A stretch of DNA of 55,301 nt from an uncultured Pseudomonadota bacterium (lineage in GTDB: Bacteria > Myxococcota_A > UBA796 > GCA-2862545): the NCBI GenBank assembly GCA_903861005.1, contig CAIOSP010000142.1, positions 1-55,301 on the forward strand, written 5' to 3'. Below, piece by piece: positions 6,332 to 15,293 of the stretch. The stretch's first letter is position 1. The number at the start of each line of letters is the position of its first letter. Under the pieces are notes generated by a model that worked only from the letters and a program-made list of their open reading frames with translations, was not told the DNA's origin and made no database searches. The position numbers were made by a program, and so were the translations under genes.

Positions 6332-7606
6332 CTACTCCCAGGCGCGACCGAGGATGAGCGCCGCGTTCGGGTTCGACTGCAGCTGGGTCGCCCAAGACGC
6401 GGCCACGACGCCACCGTTCGCTTCGACCGGAACGATCGACCCCCACGATCCGGTGCCCACGATCGCCTTGGTCCAAAGCCAAGGTGCGCCCGGCTTGCCG
6501 ATCGCCACCCTCGCGCTCAAGCCAAGGTCGTCCACCCAGGCGATCGCCGCGACGGTGCCGTCCCGCGAGAAGGTCGCGGTGGGCCACCCGGCCGACTCCG
6601 TTCGTGCCGAGAGCCTCCCCGGCGTGGTCCAGGTGCCGCCGATCAGTCCGGTGCTGATCCAGATCGCCCCGTTGTTGGAGGCGTCGAGGACCTGCCACGC
6701 GGCGAGCAGCTCGCCCGCGTCGTCCACGGCGAGCGCCGGGTAGTACACGACCTGACTGACGCCCGACACGCGCCGCGCCGCGCTCCACGGTCCCGCCAAG
6801 AGCCGTGTCGCCACGACCATCTGCGTGCCGTCGAGGTAGCCGATCGCCGCGTCGCCGCTCACGTCGAGCGCCGCGATCGGGTTCCACAGCGTCTGCCCGC
6901 TGCCCGACGACACGATCACCGGCGGCTCCCAGGTGCCCCCCGCGTGAAGATACGCAGCTCCGACCGCGCTTGCGCCGCCGGAAGCGCCTTGCAGCCAGGC
7001 CACGACCGCGTCGCCGGCGTCGTCCACCTTCAGATCAGGGGCGGCCGCCCCCACCGCGGGGTCCGACAACCTCGTGACGGCGGACCACACCCCTGTCGCT
7101 GACCCCATTCGGGCCTCGACACCCGACGCGTCCTGCCAGACCGCGTGGACCGCCCCGGCGGCGGTGATGCCGAGGTCGAAGTTTCCGACCGCGGTGCCGG
7201 GGGCGAGCTCGAAGGGCACACCGAACGTGCCGCCCGGCGGCCGAACGGACACGAGCAGCTTGGACGGGACGTAGCGCGTGGCCACGGTCACCCACGCGAC
7301 CGCCGTCGTCTCGTCTGGGCCGATGGCCACGGCCGCAGGTCCCCCGAGCGCGTCGGTCCGCACGCGCGCGCTTCGGGACCACAGCCCGAGTGCGCTCCGG
7401 TCCGAGTACCGGATGTCACCCGTGTCGGCCCACACGGAGACGGCGTGGCCGCGCGCGTTCACCGCGACGACGGGCGCCTCGGGCGGGGAGGACACCGCAA
7501 ACGCCCCCTGCAGCGTCGTCGAGCGCTTCCAACTGCCTGCCTCTGCGGGTGTGGAGATCGAGAGGACGGCGCCCAGGGCCAAGCAGATCGGGGTGACGGA
7601 TCGCAT
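6332..7606 (-). CDS. Exported beta-propeller-like protein
   Basis: 424 residues. Signal peptide M-R-S-V-T-P-I-C-L-A-L-G-A-V-L followed by a likely A-E-A-G cleavage site, without a lipobox. The mature protein repeats units with A-V-A-W or A-V-S-V-W and a following D-x-x-G, each containing W-S or W-T-T-P. This resembles propeller repeats seen in many secreted actinobacterial and myxobacterial proteins. No catalytic motif was recognised. AGAGG lies eight bases before the ATG. It converges with the SDR gene, with the hairpin repeat in between. Probably secreted or periplasmic, function unknown. Confidence 0.7.
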   Translation of the reverse strand: MRSVTPICLALGAVLSISTPAEAGSWKRSTTLQGAFAVSSPPEAPVVAVNARGHAVSVWADTGDIRYSDRSALGLWSRSARVRTDALGGPAAVAIGPDETTAVAWVTVATRYVPSKLLVSVRPPGGTFGVPFELAPGTAVGNFDLGITAAGAVHAVWQDASGVEARMGSATGVWSAVTRLSDPAVGAAAPDLKVDDAGDAVVAWLQGASGGASAVGAAYLHAGGTWEPPVIVSSGSGQTLWNPIAALDVSGDAAIGYLDGTQMVVATRLLAGPWSAARRVSGVSQVVYYPALAVDDAGELLAAWQVLDASNNGAIWISTGLIGGTWTTPGRLSARTESAGWPTATFSRDGTVAAIAWVDDLGLSARVAIGKPGAPWLWTKAIVGTGSWGSIVPVEANGGVVAASWATQLQSNPNAALILGRAWE

Positions 7607-8318
7607 GTGCGCCTCTTTGGCCGGAGGCTCGTCTCCGACTCTGAGGACAACATGCCGTCATCACTCCGCGCCGTGGATGACGAGTCGATGAGAACATGGG
7701 TCGGTGCCGAGGTCGCTCATGGAATGACCTTGCTCTGCGTCCGGACGCCTTCCGGACGTCGATCCGGAAGGCGCGTACCCGTTGGTGTTCGCCCTCGATC
7801 CGATCGTCGCCGTCTTGAAGGACTACGACCGCACCGTCGGCCTGATCCGCGCTCACGAGGCGGAGGTCACGCCGGATCCGCGCCCCGCTCCAGGAAGCGC
7901 GGCGGTCAGCCTGTGGGCTTCGGAGGCGCGCGTCGGCGTCACGCCGGTGGGTGGGGGCAGCTCACGAGGAGATCGCGGCGGGAGAGGGCGTCTGGCGGTC
8001 GGTCGGCAACGGGGGCAGGATCTTAAAATGCGTGTGCTCCTTCCCCGTGAGCGCGTCCACGAGGACGGTGTTCTCTCGCTGCATTCCGAAGGCCGCCGAC
8101 CTGTCGGCCCGCGGCCAAGCCGCGCGCGGACGTCGTGGGTGAATTGATCCGCTCGCCTTCGTAGACCCTGGAATGCGTGACACGGTCAGAACGACGCGTA
8201 GAAACCGCCGCGTGGACCCTTCAAGATCGCGCAAGGAGCCCAAGATACCCCCGGGATTGACGCGTGTCCGACCGCATGCGATGTCGGTCCCGGGATGACA
8301 GATCCTGAGAGGCCTGCC
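7607..8318. other. Gene-poor stretch with repeat copy C and a coding-like fragment
   Basis: No intact gene could be supported. On the plus strand at about 7760-7900 one frame reads like protein (P-D-V-D-P-E-G-A-Y-P-L-V-F-A-L-D-P-I-V, then L-I-R-A-H-E-A-E-V), but it lacks a convincing start and soon turns into biased sequence that runs over the repeat at 8022. It may be a relic. Promoters of the two flanking, outward-pointing genes must also lie here. Confidence 0.45.
8022..8040 (+). repeat. Dispersed short repeat, copy C
   Basis: CTTAAAATGCGTGTGCTCC, two differences from copies A and B. A GGGGGCAGGAT lead-in resembles the GGGGAGGAG before the other copies. On the minus strand it can be read as E-H-T-H-F-K-I-L-P-P-L-P. 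Confidence 0.5.
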
Positions 8319-9452
8319 ATGCGTGCGCTGTTCGTTGCCCTCGCCCTCGCCGTCACCGCCTGCTCCCCGCGGCCGCCAGACGACGCTGACACCACCCCCG
8401 CGCTGCCGATCGCGTTCTCCGATCCGGCCGCCGATGGTCCCTACGACGTCGGCATCTCCACCTTCCTGCTCCCTGAGGTCGCCGGCTACATGAACGTGCC
8501 GGTCGAGGTGTGGTACCCGACGTCCACCCCCTCCGCGGAGCGCACGACGTACGACTTCGTCGGCCTCCCCTTGCCGGCGAATGGCTACCGCGACGCCCCG
8601 CCTGATCTCACCGCGCCAAACCTCGTCGTCGCCTTCAGCCACGGGTTCGGCGGCGCCCGGCAGCAGAACTACACGATGGCAGAGCGACTGGCCTCCCACG
8701 GGTTCGTGGTGGTCGCGCCCGATCATCCCGGCACGACCACGCTCGACTTCCTCGCCACCTACGGCGACCTCGGCCCCTCGCTGCTCCGCCGCCCCTACAC
8801 GGTCCGGGCGGCGGTGGACGCGGTGTTGGACGGGGCGGTGAAGGGTCTGGACCTGCACCGCGAGACCTACGGCATGATCGGGCACAGCCTCGGCGCGTGG
8901 ACGGCGCTCGCGGTCAGCGGCGGCGCGCTGTCGTCGGACGCGTTCCACGCCGCGTGCGACGGAGACGACCACCCAGCCTCGTGCGAGATCATCGGCGACA
9001 TCACCTACACCGACGAGGAGGTGGAGGAGTACGGCCAGCCCGACCCGCGCGTCACCACCACCATCCTGCAATCCCCGGGCGGCTACTACAGCTTCGAGTC
9101 GTCCTCGCTCGCGCGCATCGAACGGCCGCTGGTCATGGGCGGCACCCTCGACGACACGCTCCCCTACGAGGCCGAGACAGTCCCGACCTTCGACCTGCTC
9201 GCCTCGCCGGCCACGCTCATGACGCTCGAGGGCGCGGGCCACTACGGCTACACGAACATGTGCGATCTCTCCATCGCCACCATGTTCGCGAAGGACTGCG
9301 AAGGCGTGGAAGGCGGCTTCGCGGATCCCTTCGTCGTGCGTGAGCTCGCCGCCGAATACGTCGTCGCTTGGATGGGCAGCACGCTGGGCGAGCAGCCGCA
9401 GTACGGCGATTGGCTCGGCGCGCGCGATGGCGTGGAGTGGCTGCAGAAGTGA
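8319..9452 (+). CDS. Lipoprotein alpha/beta-hydrolase (PAF-acetylhydrolase/dienelactone-hydrolase-like)
   Basis: 377 residues. Signal peptide with lipobox A-V-T-A-C (Cys15), so it is probably anchored in a membrane. The hydrolase core is clear: oxyanion-type F-S-H-G-F-G-G at about 107-112, P-D-H-P-G, the nucleophile elbow G-H-S-L-G (Ser190), a later G-T-L-D-D as candidate acid, and G-A-G-H-Y as the catalytic His loop. The start Y-D-V-G-I-S-T followed by V-E-V-W-Y-P-T is typical of platelet-activating-factor acetylhydrolase-like and dienelactone-hydrolase-like proteins. The substrate is unknown, probably an ester or lipid. GAGAGG seven bases before this ATG favours it over the upstream in-frame ATG. 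An insert with a few cysteines lies after the nucleophile. Confidence 0.85.
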   Translation: MRALFVALALAVTACSPRPPDDADTTPALPIAFSDPAADGPYDVGISTFLLPEVAGYMNVPVEVWYPTSTPSAERTTYDFVGLPLPANGYRDAPPDLTAPNLVVAFSHGFGGARQQNYTMAERLASHGFVVVAPDHPGTTTLDFLATYGDLGPSLLRRPYTVRAAVDAVLDGAVKGLDLHRETYGMIGHSLGAWTALAVSGGALSSDAFHAACDGDDHPASCEIIGDITYTDEEVEEYGQPDPRVTTTILQSPGGYYSFESSSLARIERPLVMGGTLDDTLPYEAETVPTFDLLASPATLMTLEGAGHYGYTNMCDLSIATMFAKDCEGVEGGFADPFVVRELAAEYVVAWMGSTLGEQPQYGDWLGARDGVEWLQK

Positions 9453-9682
9453 GCCCCCAGCGGGGCGTGCTTCCTGAACGGGCTTTGGATCCATGACGAG
9501 GTGTAGCGACCTGCCGCGCGCGTGCGGCGACCGAGGGGCTCACGGCGCCGTCCATGTGTTCGTCGGCGTCGGAGTCCGCAGTGCTTCGCGTCCATGCCGA
9601 TCCTGAGCGCGCGCTCACCAGATGGCCCCGCCGAGGGCTGGGTCTGCGACGGACGTGTGTCGTGCCGCGAGACCTCCCTGGT

Positions 9683-11188
9683 TCACCCGCAGTCCGCCGC
9701 GCAGTTGTCCACGGTCTCCGGGCCGTCGCACACGCCGTCCCCGCAGCACCCCGAGGTCTGCCCCGGCTCACAGTCCGCGGCCGCCGGTCCGCCGCCACCG
9801 ACCGCGCCTATGTCCCCGATCGCCGACAGCAGGGCGGGCGACACGAGCGCGACCGCGTAGGTCAGGCACATCTCGTCGAGCGTGCCCTCGCCCCAGGTGA
9901 CGTCCCGCGGCGTGAGCTGCTCGCCGTTCACCACGGGCTGGTTGGCGGCCGAGTTGTCGAACCTGCAGGTCATGCGCAGCGTCGTGTCGGATCCGACCTG
10001 CGCCCACTGGTCCTCGGGGAAGAAGTAGGACTGCTGCCAGCTGAAGTTCCACTCGGGGATGTCGAGCAGGCACGCCTCGTCCTGCCCGGTCCGCTGCATG
10101 TCGAGCGAGATCGCCCTCCCGAGCTGGTGCATGTGGCCCATGACGCCGATGATCGGCACCTCGATCGGCGCGTTGCCAAACAGCGGCTGGAGGTTGAGTG
10201 TGTTCTCCTGCGCCGCGTTGGGCTCGCCGGCGGGGATGCGGATGTCCATGTTCGGGAACGGGATCTGCAGCACCGCCTGCGTCGGCGTCTCACCCGCCGG
10301 GTACAGCCAGATGCGCGTCGCCGTGCGGTCGCCCGGCACCTCGTCCTGCGTGCGGCCCAGCGTGTTGTAGTGGATCTGCATCACGAGCTTGGTGCCCGCG
10401 TCGACGTACCGGCCGATGCCCTCGGGTAGGAACTCGCCGACCTGACCGGGCGCCCAGGCGAGCACGGTGGTGGCCGTGGGGTTGCCGGGGCAGGCGTACC
10501 CGGGTTCGGGATCGGCGGCGTCGAGCTGCGTGAGGCTCGCGGCCTCGCTCGCGTCGAACGCGTACAGGATCAGGTGGTGCACGATCTCCGCCTCCTCGGG
10601 CGCCACCTCCAGGCCGCGGATCCAGGTGCCCTCGGTGAAGTCATGATCGACGACGATGCACCGGTAGTCGTCGGGTCTCGACACCACTGGCGTGTACGGA
10701 TCCGGCGACGCGAGCACCAGGTCCGGATCGCCCCAGGCGTCGCGGCGGTCGAGCATCGGGTGCTCGATCGGCGCGGGCGAGACGTAGTCGGACTCGTCGC
10801 CCGCGGGGAAGTTCGCGGCGGCCCACGCGGCCACCGTGTCGCGCTGTTCGGTGGTGAGCGCGCGGCTGTCCTGGATCGCGTGGCAGTCTTGGGACGGCAT
10901 CCACGGAGGCATCTCACCCGCCGCCACCGACAGCGCGGCCTGCTGGGCCCACGCGGGCGGGCCGTCCGCCCAGGCCGCCGCGTCGTAGGTGATGTCGAAC
11001 GTGCCGATCCCGCCCGGCTGGTGGCAGCTCTGGCAGCGCTGCTCGAAGATCGGGCGGACGTCGGCCTGGTAGGTCGGCGTGGAGTCGGTCGTGCACGCGG
11101 ACGCGAACGACGCGGCGATCGCGAGCGCGGCGGCCCGCCGGGGCGACGGGGATCCAGCGGCGACGCCTCGAACGATCCACTCACGCAT
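9683..11188 (-). CDS. Heme-c domain fused to a PHM/DBH-like copper monooxygenase, lipoprotein
   Basis: 501 residues. N-terminus with lipobox A-S-A-C (Cys32). Residues about 40-130 form a small cytochrome c-like domain with one heme site C-Q-S-C-H (52-56) and a candidate axial Met in G-E-M-P-P-W-M-P. Residues about 150-450 resemble the copper type II, ascorbate-dependent monooxygenase fold. The six copper ligands known from PHM can be placed: His204-His205 and His273 (I-H-Y-N) for one copper, His352-x-His354 (G-H-M-H) and Met440 (D-E-M-C) for the other. The C-terminus ends in a Cys-rich C-C-G-D-G-V-C...C-A-A-D-C segment seen in myxobacterial surface proteins. A hydroxylating role is inferred, with the heme perhaps feeding electrons. 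GGAGAG precedes the ATG. Confidence 0.75.
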   Translation of the reverse strand: MREWIVRGVAAGSPSPRRAAALAIAASFASACTTDSTPTYQADVRPIFEQRCQSCHQPGGIGTFDITYDAAAWADGPPAWAQQAALSVAAGEMPPWMPSQDCHAIQDSRALTTEQRDTVAAWAAANFPAGDESDYVSPAPIEHPMLDRRDAWGDPDLVLASPDPYTPVVSRPDDYRCIVVDHDFTEGTWIRGLEVAPEEAEIVHHLILYAFDASEAASLTQLDAADPEPGYACPGNPTATTVLAWAPGQVGEFLPEGIGRYVDAGTKLVMQIHYNTLGRTQDEVPGDRTATRIWLYPAGETPTQAVLQIPFPNMDIRIPAGEPNAAQENTLNLQPLFGNAPIEVPIIGVMGHMHQLGRAISLDMQRTGQDEACLLDIPEWNFSWQQSYFFPEDQWAQVGSDTTLRMTCRFDNSAANQPVVNGEQLTPRDVTWGEGTLDEMCLTYAVALVSPALLSAIGDIGAVGGGGPAAADCEPGQTSGCCGDGVCDGPETVDNCAADCG

Positions 11189-11352
11189 CTTGGCTCTCCA
11201 GGGTGTGTTGCTGGCTCCCTCTAGCGGCGGGGGCGACGGCGCTCCGTCGGCGTTGGGTCAGGCTCGGTCAGGGCGTGTCAGCGCAGGAGCCCCACGGGGA
11301 GCCTCGCGCCGACCACCGAGATCCGATACGCGCAGGCCCTCCCGAGGTCCCT

Positions 11353-11868
11353 ATGGACGGCGTCGCCCGCTGCATCTCCTGCCTCCGCCGCGAGCGTCGC
11401 CACGATCACGACGTCGTCGAGGTCGAGATGGCGGGCGGCGCGCGCAAGCCGACGTTGCCGCCCGAGCTCGCGGCGTGGCGCACGCTGCGTCAGGTGAAGG
11501 AGGGTGAGCTGCCCGCACCCGTGGCCGTGTGCGCGGCGTGTGGTCAGCCGATGTTCACCGTCGAGGGGGAGCTCCCGCCGCTGGCGGAGTGGGTGTTCGC
11601 GCTGCCGTCCGGGCCGATCGTGGTCGGCCCGGACGGCGTGGCGCGCGACGCGGACGACGCGGAAGCGGACCAGAAGATCGAGGCGCACCACAAGCCGTCG
11701 ATCACGCCGCCCAACGGCGCCAGCGCGATCGTGCTCGCGTCGATGCTGGCGATCGTGGCGCTCGGCTTTGGTGGCCTGATCAGCCTGTGCGACTGCCCCG
11801 GCGTGGCGCTGACGCTGGCGGCGCCCGCGGGGGCCGCCTTGGCGGGGCGGGCGCGCGAGCGGCGGTGA
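11353..11868 (+). CDS. Unrecognised protein with two CxxC pairs and a C-terminal membrane segment
   Basis: 171 residues. The N-terminal third carries C-I-S-C and later C-A-A-C-G, which could together bind one zinc ion. An acidic stretch follows (D-A-D-D-A-E-A-D). A hydrophobic segment of about 20 residues (S-A-I-V-L-A-S-M-L-A-I-V-A-L-G-F-G-G-L-I) lies near the C-terminus and leads to a C-D-C and a basic R-A-R-E-R-R end. It looks like a zinc-ribbon protein tethered to the inner membrane. GAGG six bases before the ATG supports this start rather than the longer open frame. Divergent from the copper enzyme gene. No family recognised. Confidence 0.6.
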   Translation: MDGVARCISCLRRERRHDHDVVEVEMAGGARKPTLPPELAAWRTLRQVKEGELPAPVAVCAACGQPMFTVEGELPPLAEWVFALPSGPIVVGPDGVARDADDAEADQKIEAHHKPSITPPNGASAIVLASMLAIVALGFGGLISLCDCPGVALTLAAPAGAALAGRARERR

Positions 11869-11969
11869 TCGGGCGCTGCGCCGGGCGGCCGCGGGCCAGG
11901 GCGCGCCCTTGCCGTAGCGGCTCACGCGGATGAACCTCAAGGGGTGAGGGGATGAAGGGGCGGCCAGGG

Positions 11970-12947
11970 TCAGGCCGGGAGCATCCCGGCGGCGCGGTAC
12001 CCTTGGACGGCGTGGACCATGGCTTTGTCGATCGCGTACTGTGGCGCCCAGCCCAGCTCCGCCCGCAGGCGCGCGCTCGAGCACACGAACGCGGGCGCGG
12101 TGATCTGGCGCACCTGCTTGTCGTCGAGCTGGTTGTGGAAGGGGACGACCGACGCCGCGGCCGTGGCGACGCCGCTCGCCGCGCGCAGGACCCACTTGGG
12201 CACCGGCACCACCCACACGCGTCGCCCGACGGCGTGCCCGATCGCGCCCCACAGGGCGTGAATGTCGGTGTCGTCGGGGTGGCTGGTGAAGTAGGTCTGC
12301 GAGCCCGGGCGCGTGTCGTCCGCCATGCGCAGCAGCGCGTCGACCAGGTCGCGTACGTCCACCCACGACAGCCGCTGCGGCGGGCCCGCGGCGCGCATGC
12401 CGACGCCGGCGCGCGCGGCCTGAAACAGCGTGAGCGTGGCCTCGTCCTCAGGACCAAAGACCATAGGCGGGCGGAAGATCGTGGTGGGGAAGGGGGCGGC
12501 GCGTACGACGACCTCCGCCCGGGCCTTGGCGTCGCCGTAGGGATCGATCGGCGCGGGCGTGTCGGCCTCGGTCCAGGGGCGGTCGGCGGGCGACGGCCCC
12601 GCCGCGGCGAGCGACGACGCGAACAGCAGGCGACGCGGCGGCGTGGCCTGTCGGGTCAGGCACGCGACCAGATCCTCGACCGCGTGCAGGTTGATGCGCG
12701 CGTAGTCGGCCGGGTCGGCCGCGGTCACCACGCCGGCCAAGTGGATCACGACGTCACACTCCGGGAGCGCGAAGTCGGGGTTCGCGAACGAGGACAGATC
12801 GCCCTGCAGCACGTCCACGCCCGGCGCGAGGACGGACGCCTTGGACGGCGTGCGCAGCAGCGCGGTGACGGTGTGGCCGCGGGCGATCGCCTCGCGGCAC
12901 AGGTGTCGACCGATGAAGCCGGTGGCCCCGGTGATGAACAAGCGCAT
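11970..12947 (-). CDS. NAD-dependent epimerase/dehydratase-like (extended SDR) protein
   Basis: 325 residues, as expected for extended SDRs. Rossmann motif T-G-A-T-G-F-I-G at 7-14, an H-L-A-G-V-V loop, catalytic Ser in A-S-S-L-A-A-A-G and Tyr/Lys in Y-G-D-A-K. After this comes F-R-P-P-M-V-F-G-P and the usual V-D-V-R-D-L-V-D. The pattern fits the broad group of nucleoside-diphosphate-sugar epimerases, 3-beta-HSD-like and hopanoid-associated epimerases. The product cannot be named from sequence. It is convergent with the CxxC membrane protein and points away from the phosphatase gene. Confidence 0.85.
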   Translation of the reverse strand: MRLFITGATGFIGRHLCREAIARGHTVTALLRTPSKASVLAPGVDVLQGDLSSFANPDFALPECDVVIHLAGVVTAADPADYARINLHAVEDLVACLTRQATPPRRLLFASSLAAAGPSPADRPWTEADTPAPIDPYGDAKARAEVVVRAAPFPTTIFRPPMVFGPEDEATLTLFQAARAGVGMRAAGPPQRLSWVDVRDLVDALLRMADDTRPGSQTYFTSHPDDTDIHALWGAIGHAVGRRVWVVPVPKWVLRAASGVATAAASVVPFHNQLDDKQVRQITAPAFVCSSARLRAELGWAPQYAIDKAMVHAVQGYRAAGMLPA

Positions 12948-13188
12948 GTGGGGCGGTCTCCTGTCGAAGGGTCAAGCCGGGACCCCTACGGGGGGCGCAC
13001 TCGGGCCGCAAGGCCTCCTGGGCGGATGGGGTGGCGCGTGTGGCCGCCTGCCGGGTCGGGGCGCGACAGGCCCGACGGCATGCGGCGCGCGTGACGTCCA
13101 ACCGCAACGTTCATGTGACGCGCGCGTGACAGCCGCGCAGGCTAACGGACACCCGGCGCCGCGCCGGCGGCCGCCCTTGGAGGTCTCT

Positions 13189-14757
13189 GTGACGTGGTCC
13201 CGACGCGAGTTCCTGGAGCGCTGCGCGGCGCTCGGCGTGGTGATGACGGCGCTGCCGTCAATGGGCTGTGGGCCCAAGGGCGACGGCCTGCCGGACGATG
13301 GCTTCCCTCGCTACCAGTGGGACGGCGACCCTGGCCCCGAGGGCACCTTCTCGCACGGCGTCGCGTCGGGCGATCCGCTGTCGGACTCGGTGCTGCTGTG
13401 GACGCGCGTGTCTCCCGGCGCAGACGGCGACGTGGACGTGTTTGTCGAGGTGTCGGAGTCGCCCACCTTTGAGCAGCGCGTGGCGGTCGACACGTTCACC
13501 GTGAACGCGGACACCGACTACACCCTCAAGCTCGACCAGACCGGGCTGGAGCCCGGCAAGACCTACTTCTACCGGTTCTCCGCGCTGGGCCGCACGTCGC
13601 CGATCGGTCGCGCGCGCACGCTGTCGGTGGGCGCGCTCGAGCGGCTCCGCGTCGCGGTCTGCTCCTGCTCCAACTACGGGTTCGGTTACTTCCACGGCTA
13701 CCGCCACATCTCGCAGCGCGCGGATCTGGACTTCTGGGTCCACCTCGGCGACTACTTCTACGAGCACGCCAGCGTCGGCGAGGGCTTCTTCTACGGCGGC
13801 TTCCGTCCGCTCGACCCGCCCAACGAGCTGCTCACGCTCGAGGACTACCGCCGCCGCTACGCGTGGTACCGAGGCGACGTCGACCTGCAGGAGGTGCACC
13901 GCCAGCACCCGATGATGCACTGCTGGGACGACCACGAGTTCGCCGACAACCCGGAGATCGGCGGCGCGGCCAACCACGACGCGGACACCGAGGGTTCTTG
14001 GGAGGACCGCGTCGCGGCCGCGCTCAAGGCCTACAGCGAGTGGATCCCGAGCCGCCTGGACGGCAACAAGATCTACCGTGAGTTCGTGCTGGGCGATCTG
14101 GCGCACGTGATCTTCACCGACCGCCAGCGCCGCTTCCTGTGGCCCGAGCCCGACGACGCGGAGCTCTACCTGGGCGCCGCTCAGTCCACCTGGTTGGCCG
14201 ATCGCCTGACGAACGTCACCGCGCCGTGGCTGCTGTTCTGCACCGGCACCAGCTTCACCTCGCGCAGCCCCGCGGGCGAGGCCGGCGGCGCGTTTGACGG
14301 CGAGCCGTGGGACGGCGCGTCGCGGCGGGCCGTGCTCGACGAGTTCGCCGCGGCGGGCATCGAGAACGTGGTCGTGCTGGTGGGGGACATCCACAAGTCG
14401 CAGGCGCTGGACGTCGCGCACGATCCGACCGCCTACGACCCGGCGACGGGCGCGGGGTCAGAGGGCGTCGAGTTCGCGTGCGGCTCGATCACCTCGCCGG
14501 GCTTGGGCACCGGAGACACGGGCGCCGCGCAGCTGCTGTGGACGGTCGGCGACCAGCGCTCCTACCTGCTGCTCGACATCACGCGGGAGAAGCTCCAGGC
14601 CGAGTTCTGGGGTTACGCAGACGCGCTGAAGGAGCAGGAGGCGACGCCTCAGGAGCTGCTGCTCAAGTCGTTCACGACGACGTCGGGCAGCCACCACCTG
14701 GTCGAGACCGCCACCGCCTCCACGCCGCGCGCCGACGCGCCAGAGCTGGCCCCCTGA
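13189..14757 (+). CDS. phoD: PhoD-like alkaline phosphatase, Tat-exported lipoprotein
   Basis: 522 residues from a GTG preceded by TTGGAGG. The N-terminus has a twin-arginine signal, S-R-R-E-F-L-E, with hydrophobic segment and a lipobox-like S-M-G-C, so Tat export followed by lipidation is likely; Tat export also fits a metal-loaded enzyme. Core motifs of the PhoD family are present: F-S-H-G-V-A-S-G-D-P, L-W-T-R-V-S-P, G-D-Y-F-Y-E-H (metal ligands), D-D-H-E-F-A-D-N, and V-G-D-I-H-K-S. PhoD enzymes are Ca/Fe phosphodiesterases-phosphomonoesterases that release phosphate from organic esters outside the cytoplasm. The open frame continues upstream, but without Shine-Dalgarno or signal sequence. 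The next gene follows after 15 bases and is probably cotranscribed. Confidence 0.9.
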   Translation: MTWSRREFLERCAALGVVMTALPSMGCGPKGDGLPDDGFPRYQWDGDPGPEGTFSHGVASGDPLSDSVLLWTRVSPGADGDVDVFVEVSESPTFEQRVAVDTFTVNADTDYTLKLDQTGLEPGKTYFYRFSALGRTSPIGRARTLSVGALERLRVAVCSCSNYGFGYFHGYRHISQRADLDFWVHLGDYFYEHASVGEGFFYGGFRPLDPPNELLTLEDYRRRYAWYRGDVDLQEVHRQHPMMHCWDDHEFADNPEIGGAANHDADTEGSWEDRVAAALKAYSEWIPSRLDGNKIYREFVLGDLAHVIFTDRQRRFLWPEPDDAELYLGAAQSTWLADRLTNVTAPWLLFCTGTSFTSRSPAGEAGGAFDGEPWDGASRRAVLDEFAAAGIENVVVLVGDIHKSQALDVAHDPTAYDPATGAGSEGVEFACGSITSPGLGTGDTGAAQLLWTVGDQRSYLLLDITREKLQAEFWGYADALKEQEATPQELLLKSFTTTSGSHHLVETATASTPRADAPELAP

Positions 14758-14772
14758 TCGCGCGAGGGAACG

Positions 14773-15243
14773 ATGGCATCGCCGATCCACGTGGAGCTCA
14801 CCCGCGACCTGAACCACACGCGCGACGAGATCGCGGACGGGATCCTGACCCCGGCCGCGTGGTCGAGCTTCAAGGGCGCGGGCCCCATCCCGGGGATCAA
14901 GTCGGCGTCCTTCTCCACGCGCACCCCTGAGGTGGTGGGCACGGTGATCGACGTCGAGAACCAGGACGGCTCCCGGCATCGCGAGACGATCGTCACCTGG
15001 ACGCCCGGCGAGATCGGCCTGCGCATGGACGGCTTCTCGGGTCCGCTGGCCGCGCTCGCGTCGCACTTCGACGAGCGCATGCGCTTCACGCCGCTGGGCG
15101 AGGGGCGCGTGCGCGTGGTCCGAAGCTTCGACCTGCACCCGCGCTCCATGTTCGGCGCCGTGGCGCTCAAGATGATCGGCCCGCTGCTGCTGCGCGCCGC
15201 GGCGGCCCACTTCGACGAGATCGAGGCCGCGCCTAGGGCCTAG
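14773..15243 (+). CDS. SRPBCC/polyketide-cyclase-like small protein
   Basis: 156 residues. The layout fits the START/SRPBCC helix-grip fold: an N-terminal strand V-E-L-T-R-D, a helix D-E-I-A-D-G-I-L, several beta strands with G-I-K-S-A-S-F-S-T-R and E-T-I-V-T-W-T-P-G, and a long C-terminal helix. Such proteins bind hydrophobic ligands, sometimes as cyclases or lipid carriers. No signal peptide, so cytoplasmic. It follows the phosphatase by 15 bases, but the functional link is unclear. Family assignment is by pattern only. Confidence 0.55.
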   Translation: MASPIHVELTRDLNHTRDEIADGILTPAAWSSFKGAGPIPGIKSASFSTRTPEVVGTVIDVENQDGSRHRETIVTWTPGEIGLRMDGFSGPLAALASHFDERMRFTPLGEGRVRVVRSFDLHPRSMFGAVALKMIGPLLLRAAAAHFDEIEAAPRA

Positions 15244-15293
15244 GTGAGGGCGCTGTGGGGGCGGGCGTCGGCGCGGACGACCTCATGTTTCGC

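Noticed and set aside
14458-15210. Minus-strand frame opposite the phosphatase and SRPBCC genes
   Set aside because: Arg/His-rich shadow of two well-supported plus-strand genes.
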